Source of the DNA: Allosaccharopolyspora coralli
GTDB taxonomy: Bacteria; Actinomycetota; Actinomycetes; Mycobacteriales; Pseudonocardiaceae
Direction of reading: 5' to 3'
DNA: 64,000 bases
Assembly (NCBI RefSeq): GCF_009664835.1
Contig: NZ_CP045929.1
Location: 930,001-994,000 of the forward strand
Shown here: piece by piece, positions 25,931-33,547 of the stretch
Numbering within the stretch: the stretch's first letter is position 1
How the letters are laid out: every line of letters begins with the position of its first letter
Position numbers and translations under genes: made by a program
The notes under the pieces: generated by a model
What the model saw: only the letters and a program-made list of their open reading frames with translations
Told to the model about the DNA's origin: nothing
Databases searched by the model: none

Positions 25931-27001
25931 TCAGCGATCGCTCATCGCGTGCTGCGGATGAGTCGGAGCGTCGAACTCTCGATCCGGGGTCGTGCGGTTG
26001 CGCCGCGGCAGCAGCAGGAGGCCGGCGACCACGAGCAGCGCGCCGACCGGGCCCAGCACCCACGGTGCTGCGGAGAGCATCTTCAACCCGCCCATGCTCT
26101 CTTCGGCCTGGGCGACCTTCGCGGCGATCGTGTCCGGCGAATACTCCAGGTCGCCGTCGAGCACCACGGTGCCCTCGTCCTGACCAGGCAGGCGGAGTTC
26201 CTGCCGTTGCTGCTGCTCCTGCTTGACGATCAGACCGGTCGTGGGCTCGACGTAGTCGGTGATCGTGTTGGTGTAGTAGCGGCCGACGTCCACCGAGGGC
26301 TCCGGACCCGCGCCGACGAGCTCACCGGCGACCTGCTGCTCGCTGAACTGCGTGGCCGGGATCGGCTGCACGAACTTGAGGACCGGCAGGCCGTTCACCT
26401 CGTCGGTGCCTTCGAACGAGGAGGTCACGGGCTTGCCGATGGTGTTGTCGTAGATCTCGTAGGACTTCCGCTGCGTGTCGAACGGGTACTTGAAGTGCAA
26501 ACCGGGCTGGCCGCCGTACTCGGCGTACTCCTGCGGCTTCTGCCCCGGAGCGTCGGGGTCCTGCTGGAGTTTCGCGACGAACGTGCTCTCCGGTGCGCAG
26601 CGGTTCTCGTCGGTGCCGGTGTAGCCCTCGGCGGTGCGACGGTCGAAGCACACCTGCCGCTTGCTCGCGCTGACGACCTTGTCGTCGGCGTTGTCGGTGA
26701 CCCGCAGGGTCTGGGCCCAGACCGCGACGTCGCTGCCCTCGGTCATCTCCGGGCGGGAGAAGTTGGCCTGCACCTTCGCGACGGCCGTGAGGTCGACGTC
26801 CTCACGAATGGTCGGTTCGGGACCCTCCGGCGTTTCCTCGACCGCCAGTACGCGCTCCGCCGTTCCGTCGAGGACCGTCGTCGAGTTCTGGTTCAGCGGT
26901 GTCTTCGCCAACGAGTGGTACACGTGCGTCGGCAGCAGAACCGCCATGGCGATCGCGAACACGCCAACGACGAGCAGAGCGAGACTGAGTGCGCGACGCA
27001 C
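25931..27001 (-). CDS. DUF3068 (PorA-like) envelope protein
   Basis: A 356-residue protein anchored at both ends. The N-terminal helix is ALSLALLVVGVFAIAMAVLLP and the C-terminal helix is MLSAAPWVLGPVGALLVVAGLLLLP. A large outside domain between them has KVQANFSRPE, CFDRRTAEGYTG and KYPFDTQRKSYEIYD, typical of DUF3068. The family is conserved in mycolata and relatives and sits near GT4/methyltransferase genes in mycobacteria. Its function is unresolved, though an envelope role is likely. GTG 27001 is chosen for GGGGAGGA 3 nt upstream; 26 further in-frame residues upstream look spurious. Two cysteines (CFD, CAP) may pair. Confidence 0.87.
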   Translation of the reverse strand: MRRALSLALLVVGVFAIAMAVLLPTHVYHSLAKTPLNQNSTTVLDGTAERVLAVEETPEGPEPTIREDVDLTAVAKVQANFSRPEMTEGSDVAVWAQTLRVTDNADDKVVSASKRQVCFDRRTAEGYTGTDENRCAPESTFVAKLQQDPDAPGQKPQEYAEYGGQPGLHFKYPFDTQRKSYEIYDNTIGKPVTSSFEGTDEVNGLPVLKFVQPIPATQFSEQQVAGELVGAGPEPSVDVGRYYTNTITDYVEPTTGLIVKQEQQQRQELRLPGQDEGTVVLDGDLEYSPDTIAAKVAQAEESMGGLKMLSAAPWVLGPVGALLVVAGLLLLPRRNRTTPDREFDAPTHPQHAMSDR

Positions 27002-27253
27002 CGGTCCTCCCCAGGGTGTGGGTTCCGAATCACAAGCTACTGGACAGTAAGCCAGCTTTGATCCTGATGGCCGGATCACACACCGTCAACGGCGAGTTTC
27101 GCCGTGCTCCCCCGAACGGGCGAGAGAGCTGGGGTGTGAACGAAGCCGCACAACCATCTCTGTTCCCCGTCACAACGTGTCCGGTGCCACGATCGAGCTG
27201 ACCGGAGCGCGCCCCCGACGTGCTCCGGCTCCCCAACGAAAGGGCGGAGAGCG

Positions 27254-28018
27254 GTGCGGAACATCGGCGAGCGAGCGGTCGGTACCCCGGCACGGCCGGC
27301 TCGGGACACGGGACTCGAGAGAGTCACGATCAGTGACTGCGCCGGCGCGAACGGGCGAGCGTTCGAGTGGGGCGGGCCGGGAGTCGCGCTGACCCGGGGT
27401 CTCGCCGAACCCATCCGCGCCGGTGTCCGCGCCGCCACGCACGCCGTCGACGCCGACACCCGCACCGACGCGGTCCGCCTCGTGGAACTCGGTGTCTGTG
27501 CGTCCGCGGTCGTGCAGGAAGACAGCCGCGGTCTTGCCGCGCCGCCCGACCGTGGGCGGGTGCAGTGGCACGCGCGCGGACTGACCGTGATCGCCCGCGA
27601 CCTCGCCGATCTCGTGGCGACGGTCCCGCTCGTCGGTCAGGTCGAGCGCGCAGGCACGCACACCGAGCCGATCCGGGTCGGCGCGCACAGCGATTCCATC
27701 GCCGACACGAGGATGCGCGACCGCATCGGAGACGTCGCCGCGCGCCTGTCTCTCGGTGGCGTTCCCGTCGTCGACTTGGACGCGGAACGATCCCCACTGT
27801 TCGGCGGGCTGCTGCGGCGGGTCAACCGGGCGTCACGAGCCGACATCGACGTCGTGGTCACCTCGGTGCCGCCGCCCGACACGCACCCGGCCGCAGGGAC
27901 CGTGGTGAGCTTCCCGTCCACTCCGGACGGCGCAGGCGACCACGTGCAGGTGCGGGCGCGGGAGGGTGTCGCGGGCACGTCCGTGCTGGACCTGCTCCGG
28001 TCCCTGGCCACCCCGTAA
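27254..28018 (+). CDS. Hypothetical protein, no family recognised
   Basis: A 254-residue soluble protein starting with GTG, with GGAGA upstream. It has no signal peptide or membrane helix. The C-terminal half has alternating hydrophobic strands (VPVVDLDAERSPL; IDVVVTSVPPPDTHPAAG; VVSFPSTPDGAGDHVQVRA), suggesting an alpha/beta fold. Frame composition and codon use are those of a real gene. It is divergent from DUF3068 with 252 bp between, and family A and C elements follow its stop. I can offer no function. Confidence 0.6.
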   Translation: MRNIGERAVGTPARPARDTGLERVTISDCAGANGRAFEWGGPGVALTRGLAEPIRAGVRAATHAVDADTRTDAVRLVELGVCASAVVQEDSRGLAAPPDRGRVQWHARGLTVIARDLADLVATVPLVGQVERAGTHTEPIRVGAHSDSIADTRMRDRIGDVAARLSLGGVPVVDLDAERSPLFGGLLRRVNRASRADIDVVVTSVPPPDTHPAAGTVVSFPSTPDGAGDHVQVRAREGVAGTSVLDLLRSLATP

Positions 28019-28020
28019 GA

Positions 28021-28227
28021 AGGCGTTTTTGGAACTTGGGTGGGTGGTCCGGTACCGCCGCCCCGGTTCGTGCCTCGCGGTGTTGGGGTCCTCTTGAGTA
28101 CCAGGCGTACGCGGCGAGAACTCCTGCCTTGCGAGGCACGAACTCCGAACGACGGAGCCCCTCACCGTGCCGCGGCTGATCACGTGTGAGGCGTGCCCTA
28201 CGGGCACAAAGCCAGTTCCCCAATGCT
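28021..28227. repeat. Family A element, full copy 2
   Basis: About 207 bp starting 3 bp after the preceding stop codon. Left end AGGCGTTTTTGGAACTTGG, right end CCAGTTCCCCAATGCTC. The core has GGTCCTCTTGAGTACCAGGC, CCTGCCTTGCGAGGC and the GTGCCC-TAC-GGGCAC hairpin. A family C element follows directly. Confidence 0.75.
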
Positions 28228-28243
28228 CTCTCAGAGGGTGTGC

Positions 28244-28366
28244 GGGTCGGTCTGCGTGGGTGGTTCCGTGGCGGAACCTCACCTCGCGGCCGACTGCGGG
28301 ATGGTCGACCCCAGGTCGAGACGTACATCACGTCGACGCTGTCCAGTCAGCCACGAGGTGAGAACC
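28244..28366. repeat. Family C element, copy 1
   Basis: Starts GGTCGGTCTGCGTGGGTGG and carries the hairpin GGTTCCGTGGCGGAACC, then CTCACCTCGCGGC and CATCACGTCGACGCTGT. The copy at 42581 shares this order. The remaining stretch 28367-28482 up to the DUF3107 stop shows nothing further. Confidence 0.55.
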
Positions 28367-28482
28367 CGCCGGTGACCGGCCTGCGTAGGCGGTGAGAAGA
28401 ATGCGGCGCACTGTGGCTGACCACAGCCTCAACGCTATCGGGGACCTTCCGTGACCGGAGGGTGCCCCGACCGCGCACCCTC

Positions 28483-28710
28483 TCAGCCGACGCCGAAGCC
28501 CACGCGCTGCGACTCGACCGCGCCGATCTCGACGTACGCGAGCCGAGCCGACGGCACGATGAAGCGACGGCCCTTGTCGTCGGTCAGGGCCAGCACACCG
28601 TCGGCCGTCTTCAGCGCGTCGGCGACCAGCGACTCGACCTCGTCGGGGGACTGGTTGCTCGCGACCGTCAGCTCGCGCGAGCTGTCCACCACGCCGATCT
28701 TGACCTCCAC
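28483..28710 (-). CDS. DUF3107 small protein
   Basis: A 75-residue protein of the actinobacterial DUF3107 family. It begins EVKIGVVDSSRELTVAS and has SPDEVESLVADAL and GRRFIVPSARLAYVEIG, giving a short alpha/beta fold. GTG 28710 is chosen for GGAGG 6 nt upstream, and the family length fits. In mycobacteria the family member lies beside a TetR gene; here its TetR relative may be the gene at 35853, separated by inserted genes. The function is unknown to me. Confidence 0.85.
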   Translation of the reverse strand: MEVKIGVVDSSRELTVASNQSPDEVESLVADALKTADGVLALTDDKGRRFIVPSARLAYVEIGAVESQRVGFGVG

Positions 28711-28896
28711 GCCGAACCTCCGTTGAGTACTCGTGTCCATTCGGGCTACGGCCAGGCTATCCCAGCGAGGGCGACGCCCGAGGGACGGACGCCCCACGGA
28801 CCGGACGTCCGAGGGACAGGGCACCTCCGGACGGCCCAGGTGGACACCCCAAGACAGACGTCGTCGCCGGATCGCGGCGCGGGCTAGAGTCGCAAC

Positions 28897-30138
28897 ATGG
28901 TTTCGCCCAGCACGCACTCGATCGCTCCCGCTCACCGGGCGATCGGACGAACCATGCTGAACAAGGTGCCCGAACTCGCCGACCGGTTCGCGCGGCTGCT
29001 CAGTGAGCAAGACGACTTTTACCGTGAGGTCTACCGCGTCGCCCCGGACGAGCTGCGGAAGGTGTGCGAGGCGAACTTCACGCGTGCGCTGCGCGCGTTC
29101 ATCGACGGGGAGGAACCGGCCCTGGACGCGGCTCGCAAGACCGGGCGCGCACAGGCCCTCAAAGGGATCCCGCTCTCGGCGGTCCTGCGCGCATTCCGGC
29201 TCGCAGGCAGTTTCGTCTACCAGGACCTGCTGGAGCAGGCCGACCTGTCGTCGATGCCCGCCGACCAGATCCTGCAGATCAGCAGCCAGGTGTGGCAGAC
29301 CATCGACGTGTACTCCGCGTCGCTGGCCAGCGCCTACAACGAGGTCGCGACCGAGTCGGAGCAACACGACGAGTGGACGCGACGCAGCGCGTGGCTGGAG
29401 CTGCTCGCGGGTCACCGACTGGAGCCCTCGGCGGTGCACAACGCGGCACAGGTCCTCGGGTTGCCGATGACCGGCAGGTTCGTCGTGGTCGCCGGTGCCG
29501 CGGCGGCCGACGATCGGGCGCCGGAGGCCGACGGGACGGACACGAACGTGACGGTCTCCGAAGCGGGCGAGGCGGCGCCGGTTCAGGTGTCCAGACTGCT
29601 GCGCAGCACCGGCTATCAGTCGGCATGGCGTACCGGCCCGGGCTCGGAGATCGGCATCGTCGTCGTGGAACGTGACCTGCGCACGTTGCGCGAGGCGTTG
29701 GAAAGCACGCCGGTCGCGGTCGGGGTGAGCACTCCGTTCGGTTCGCTCCGCGACGTTCCGGCGGCCGTCGAGCGCGCGCGGCTCGCGCAGCAGTGCGTGC
29801 CACCCGGCGTCAGCGGCGTCGCGGTCTACGGCGACACCCCGGTGACGACGCTGGTCGCGGGGGCGCCGACACTGGCGCGGGAGGTCGCGCTCGCGCCGCT
29901 CGCCGGGGTGCTGGAACTCCCCGAGGCGGAGCGCACTCCGCTGCTCGACACGCTGCGGGTCTGGTACGAGACCGCCGGTTCGGCGAAGGTCGCGGCGGGC
30001 GAACTGTTCGTCCACCCGAACACCGTGCGGTACCGGATGCGCCGCGTGCAGGAGCTCACGTCGTTGGACGTCTCGAATCCGGTGGCGGTCGCGGAACTCT
30101 ACGTGGCCCTCGAAGCCCACCGCTTCGCTCCCAGCTGA
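28897..30138 (+). CDS. PucR-type transcriptional regulator
   Basis: A 413-residue regulator. The N-terminal about 180 residues form a helical sensor-like domain (PELADRFARLLSEQDDFYREVYRV). A middle GGDEF-like/CdaR region follows, and a C-terminal PucR helix-turn-helix has the typical LLDTLRVWYETAGSAKVAAGELFVHPNTVRYRMRRVQEL. Such proteins bind DNA as activators of catabolic or secondary genes. A TAGAGT hexamer at 28885-28890, 6 nt before the ATG, suggests a leaderless message. The target genes are unknown. Tandem 66-bp hairpin repeats follow the gene. Confidence 0.88.
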   Translation: MVSPSTHSIAPAHRAIGRTMLNKVPELADRFARLLSEQDDFYREVYRVAPDELRKVCEANFTRALRAFIDGEEPALDAARKTGRAQALKGIPLSAVLRAFRLAGSFVYQDLLEQADLSSMPADQILQISSQVWQTIDVYSASLASAYNEVATESEQHDEWTRRSAWLELLAGHRLEPSAVHNAAQVLGLPMTGRFVVVAGAAAADDRAPEADGTDTNVTVSEAGEAAPVQVSRLLRSTGYQSAWRTGPGSEIGIVVVERDLRTLREALESTPVAVGVSTPFGSLRDVPAAVERARLAQQCVPPGVSGVAVYGDTPVTTLVAGAPTLAREVALAPLAGVLELPEAERTPLLDTLRVWYETAGSAKVAAGELFVHPNTVRYRMRRVQELTSLDVSNPVAVAELYVALEAHRFAPS

Positions 30139-30150
30139 CCCCCGCGAAGA

Positions 30151-30338
30151 CGAGGCGAACGGCACTCTCGCCCCGCCCCGGTGAGGCGAAAGTGCCGTTC
30201 GCCTCACCGGGGCGTTGTGGTGCGAAGGGCACGTTCGCCTCGTCTGGTGAGGCGAAAGTGCCGTTCGCTTCACCGGGGCGTTGTGGTGCGAGAGTGCCGT
30301 TCGCCTCGTCTGGTGAGGCGAGAGTGCCGTTCGCCTCA
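30151..30338. repeat. Tandem 66-bp repeat of the AGTGCCGTTCGCC family
   Basis: Two full 66-bp units begin at 30180 and 30246, with a partial third at 30312, each opening GGTGAGGCGAAAGTGCCGTT (third: GAGAGT). A related arm precedes at 30151. Units contain internal inverted repeats. The array lies between convergent genes and its last bases form the stop codon of the DUF4873 gene. The units abut without unique spacers, so it is not a CRISPR. Confidence 0.75.
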
Positions 30339-30662
30339 GGCTGGGTCGGTGGGTTCGAGGTCGCTGAGCGACGTGGGGACGGCGAACGGGGGCCGTCCGA
30401 CGCCGGTGATGCGGTGACGTGACCACGGGTCGGGGTCGGAGAGGGTGCCGAGTGCGTCGCCGTCGTCCGTGCTGAGCACGACACGCGCCGAGCGGCCCCC
30501 GGTCAGCGCGTCGACCTCCGGGTTCGCCGCGATCCGTCCGTACCAGTGGAACCGCCCGTCGATCGGCTGGAAGTGGCCGCGCAGCACGACCTCGACCGCG
30601 ATCGCGGCGTCTTCGGTCCGCAGCATCGCGGGGCCGGTGTAGTCGTCGTCTTCGTCTTCCAC
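30336..30662 (-). CDS. DUF4873 domain protein
   Basis: A 108-residue protein beginning with an acidic tail (EDEDDDYTGPAML). The rest shows GHFQPIDGRFHWYGRI and PWSRHRITGVGRPPF, a beta-rich pattern typical of DUF4873, which often accompanies flavin monooxygenases or diiron oxygenases. GTG 30662 has GGGAGGA 5 nt upstream. It follows the TetR gene by 17 bp on the same strand, so they are co-transcribed and divergent from the AurF-like gene. Its stop codon lies inside the hairpin repeat array. Confidence 0.8.
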   Translation of the reverse strand: MEDEDDDYTGPAMLRTEDAAIAVEVVLRGHFQPIDGRFHWYGRIAANPEVDALTGGRSARVVLSTDDGDALGTLSDPDPWSRHRITGVGRPPFAVPTSLSDLEPTDPA

Positions 30663-30679
30663 GTGTCCTCCCGGTCGAG

Positions 30680-31423
30680 TCAGGACCCGGACTCGCCCGA
30701 CTCCCCGTCGGCGATGTCCGGCACGACGTGCAGTTCGGGTGCGAGCGGCTCGTCCGGGTCGAGCACGATGCCGCCGTTGCGCAGCACGCCGTCGATGGCG
30801 TGCCAGATGATCTGGGTGAGGTACCTGGCCAGGTCCTCGCGACTCATCGACCGTCGCTCGAGCCACCATTCACCGCTGGCTTGGACCATGCCGACGAGCC
30901 CGTGGCTCCACGCTTCCACCCCGCCGGAGTCGAGTTCGAGGACGCGCATGAACTCGCCGAGCATGCGGGAGAGCGTTTTCGCGATCTCGGCCTTCTCCAT
31001 CCCGACCGGGTCGTCGTGGGCGGGCCGGTCCGCGTAGGCCCGGTGCACCACGAACCGGTAGAGGTCCGGGTATTCCTCGATCAACGTCAGATAAGTGTCG
31101 ATGATCCGGTGGATGCGCTCTCGCGGTGAGCCACCTTCGTTGATGGTCGGGGCGAGGCGCTGCATGAGCAGTTGCGTTCCCCACGAGCCGACGCCGGCGA
31201 ACAGGTCGGACTTGTCGTGGAAGTGCCGGTAGAGCACCGGTTTGCTGACGCCGGCCTCGGCTGCGATCTCGTCCATGCCGACTTCGGGGCCGTGCTCGCC
31301 GATCGCGCGCACCGTCGCCTCGACGAACTCGGCACGTCGTGCCGCCCGGTGGTGGCGCCACCGTTCGCGGCGGGCATCACCGCCCGATCGGGTGCTCTTG
31401 ACACTGCGGTGTGGGTCACTCAC
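30680..31423 (-). CDS. TetR-family regulator
   Basis: A 247-residue repressor-like protein. The helix-turn-helix is IGEHGPEVGMDEIAAEAGVSKPVLYRHFHDKSDLF, near residues 40-75. The rest is the helical ligand-binding domain. GTG 31423 is taken as start; the frame is open for about 1.9 kb upstream, but that part is antisense to the oxygenase and hydrolase genes. A perfect inverted repeat at 31437-31457 lies between this gene and the divergent AurF-like gene, a likely operator for both. The ligand is probably a substrate of the adjacent enzymes (inference). Confidence 0.9.
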   Translation of the reverse strand: MSDPHRSVKSTRSGGDARRERWRHHRAARRAEFVEATVRAIGEHGPEVGMDEIAAEAGVSKPVLYRHFHDKSDLFAGVGSWGTQLLMQRLAPTINEGGSPRERIHRIIDTYLTLIEEYPDLYRFVVHRAYADRPAHDDPVGMEKAEIAKTLSRMLGEFMRVLELDSGGVEAWSHGLVGMVQASGEWWLERRSMSREDLARYLTQIIWHAIDGVLRNGGIVLDPDEPLAPELHVVPDIADGESGESGS

Positions 31424-31436
31424 GCTACCGACGGTA

Positions 31437-31457
31437 CGTGTTACTCGAAGTAACACG
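31437..31457. promoter_or_regulatory. TetR-type operator candidate
   Basis: Inverted repeat CGTGTTACT-CGA-AGTAACACG with 9-bp perfect arms. It sits 14 bp before the TetR start and 39 bp before the AurF-like start, so bound protein would block both promoters. Confidence 0.7.
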
Positions 31458-31495
31458 CAATGCTGCGACCGCCGCATCGAGAAGGTGATCGACCG

Positions 31496-32395
31496 ATGTC
31501 CAGTGCTGCCTCGCTCAACGACCGGGAGAAAACCGCGGCACGACTGCTCAAGTCGACCGCGAAGAACAGCTACGACCCCGAGGTCGACATCGACTGGGAC
31601 GCGCCGCTGTCCGACGACAGCCCTTACATTCCGTTCCACCGCAGTTCGCTCTACGGAACGCACCTGTGGGATCGGCTCAGCGACGAGCAGCGCGTCGAAC
31701 TCACCAAACACGAGTTCGCCAGCATCGCCTCGAACGGGCTCTGGTTCGAGATCCTGCTGATGCAGCTGCTGCTCAAGGAGGTCTACGACCGGGACCCGCG
31801 GAGCAACCACGTGCAGTACGCGCTCGCCGAGATCGCCGACGAGTGCCGCCACTCGACGATGTTCGCCCGCGCCGTCGAGCGTGTGGGGGCACCCGCCTAC
31901 GGGCCGCTGCCGTGGGTGCACCGGTTCGCCAAGATTCTGCCGTGGCTCGTGCACGGCCCGTCGCTGTACGCGAGCGTGCTCGTCGCCGAGGAAGTCCTCG
32001 ACCGTTTCCAGCGTGACCAGATGAACGACGAGCAGGTGCAGCCGCTGGTGCGCATGGTCAACCGGATCCACGTCCTCGAAGAGGCCCGCCATGTCACGTT
32101 CGCCCGCGAAGAGGTGCTGCGGGGCATGGCCGAAGCCGGACCGCTCGCACGTCGGTATCACCAGTACGTGACCGCGCTCGTGGGCTATTTTATCCTCTTC
32201 TCGCTGATCAACCCGCACGTGTACAAGGCGGTCGGGATCTCTCCGCGAGAAGGGCACGCGGCAGCGTGGTCGAATCCGCACTTCCGCGAGACGCGGCGCT
32301 GGGCCGGGGAGAAGATCATGTCGTTCCTCGACGGCGCCGGACTCGTGGGAAGGCCCGGCGCGCGCTGGTGGAAGAAGGCGCATCTGCTTCGATGA
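31496..32395 (+). CDS. AurF-like diiron N-oxygenase
   Basis: A 299-residue non-heme diiron oxygenase of the AurF family, which oxidises arylamines to nitro compounds; other members have unknown substrates. Metal-ligand motifs are visible: E in KHEFASIASNGLWFE, E..H in IADECRHSTMF, E in VAEEVLDRFQ, and EEARHVTFAREE. ATG 31496 is chosen with GAAGGTG upstream; an ATG at 31460 lies next to the operator and has no site. A short ORF and a hydrolase gene follow with overlapping ATGA junctions, so it leads an operon controlled by the divergent TetR gene. Confidence 0.88.
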   Translation: MSSAASLNDREKTAARLLKSTAKNSYDPEVDIDWDAPLSDDSPYIPFHRSSLYGTHLWDRLSDEQRVELTKHEFASIASNGLWFEILLMQLLLKEVYDRDPRSNHVQYALAEIADECRHSTMFARAVERVGAPAYGPLPWVHRFAKILPWLVHGPSLYASVLVAEEVLDRFQRDQMNDEQVQPLVRMVNRIHVLEEARHVTFAREEVLRGMAEAGPLARRYHQYVTALVGYFILFSLINPHVYKAVGISPREGHAAAWSNPHFRETRRWAGEKIMSFLDGAGLVGRPGARWWKKAHLLR

Positions 32396-32448
32396 GCAGC
32401 ACCACGACGAGCTCAGCGCAGACGACGAACACGAGGCATCCCGCATGA
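32392..32448 (+). CDS. 18-codon linking ORF
   Basis: ATG overlaps the stop of the AurF-like gene (ATGA), and its own TGA overlaps the next ATG in the same way. The peptide is Ser/Thr-rich (SSTTTSSAQTTNT) without known function. It may only carry ribosomes from the oxygenase gene to the hydrolase gene by termination-reinitiation, or be a chance frame if the hydrolase starts at 32520. Confidence 0.35.
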   Translation: MSSTTTSSAQTTNTRHPA

Positions 32449-33464
32449 CAGGTCCCGTCCGGAATCTCGAATGGACCGTGACCGACCCTCGGCACCACAC
32501 GACAGGGGAGAGCCAAGGCATGGCAGTACGCACCCTCGACCGCAGCAGCGTGTTCACCACCAGCGACGGTGTCCGGTTGCACGTGAGCGACACCGGGCCG
32601 GACGCCGCGCCGGTCACGGTGGTGTTCCTGCACGGCTGGACGCTCGACCTGGCCACATGGGACACGGTGTGCGGGCAGCTCGACGAGGGTCTGCGGCTGC
32701 TGCGGTTCGACCTGCGCGGGCACGGTCGCTCGCAGCCCGCACCGCCGGAGACGGCGACCATCGAGCGTTGCGCGCTGGACCTTGCCGAGCTGATCGACGA
32801 GCGGGTGCCGACCGGGCCGATCGTGCTCGCCGGGCACTCCATGGGTGCGATGACGATCATGGCACTCGCCGAGGGGCGCGCCGACCTGTTCGCCGAGCGC
32901 ATTGCGGGTGTCGCGCTCGTCGCGACCTCCGGAGGCGGTCTCGGGCTCTCGCGGGCGACGTTCGGGCTACCGGGGCCACTCGGCAAGGCGAGCACCTCGG
33001 TGCAGCGCGGTCTGCAGCGATGGCTCGCGGGCAATGAGCACAGCCGTTTGCTGCGGGACTCCCGCACGATGCGCCCGGGAGTGCGCTGGCTGCTGTTCGG
33101 GAAACGGGCCCGTCGCGCAGACGTGGCCGCCACCGCCGAATCGCTCGCCTGCTGCCATCCGCGCAGCATGGGGCAGTTCCGGGAGTCGCTCGCCACGCAC
33201 GAGCGGCTCGAACGGATCGAGGCACTGCGCTCGGTTCCGACGGTCGTCCTCGCCGGACTCTCCGACCGGCTCACCCCGTACCCGCACGCCCGGCGGCTCG
33301 CACGTGCGCTCCCGGAAGCGGAACTGCTGGTCCACGCCGACGCCGGGCACATGCTTCCGCTGGAACGCGGCGACGCGGTGGCGGCCCGGATCAGCGACCT
33401 CGTGCGTCGGGTGTGGCCGGATGAGTCCGCGCGTGCGGGAACGGACTTGAACGATCCGACATAG
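32445..33464 (+). CDS. Alpha/beta hydrolase
   Basis: A 339-residue hydrolase. The oxyanion segment is VVFLHGWTLDLATWD, the nucleophile elbow GHSMGAM near residue 132, the acid likely in LAGLSDRLTP and the catalytic His in HADAGHMLPLERGD. An internal lid region (residues about 170-245) suggests esterase, lipase or thioesterase activity. ATG 32445 is coupled to the short ORF before it; ATG 32520 is an alternative that starts just before the fold. In mycobacteria a LipV-type hydrolase lies in the corresponding region (recall). The substrate is unknown. Confidence 0.85.
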   Translation: MTGPVRNLEWTVTDPRHHTTGESQGMAVRTLDRSSVFTTSDGVRLHVSDTGPDAAPVTVVFLHGWTLDLATWDTVCGQLDEGLRLLRFDLRGHGRSQPAPPETATIERCALDLAELIDERVPTGPIVLAGHSMGAMTIMALAEGRADLFAERIAGVALVATSGGGLGLSRATFGLPGPLGKASTSVQRGLQRWLAGNEHSRLLRDSRTMRPGVRWLLFGKRARRADVAATAESLACCHPRSMGQFRESLATHERLERIEALRSVPTVVLAGLSDRLTPYPHARRLARALPEAELLVHADAGHMLPLERGDAVAARISDLVRRVWPDESARAGTDLNDPT

Positions 33465-33547
33465 TTGTCTTCCCACGACCGGGTTGTCCGATACGGTGCT
33501 TCGTCGGGATTCTGCTGTCGAAGGAAAGGAGCGGGCGCCCGGACCGG

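Noticed and set aside
30151-30338. CRISPR-like array
   Set aside because: Units are contiguous 66-bp tandem copies with no unique spacers, and no cas genes are near.
31424-33352. In-frame extension of the TetR gene upstream
   Set aside because: It is antisense to the AurF-like and hydrolase genes; the TetR helix-turn-helix lies close to the GTG at 31423.
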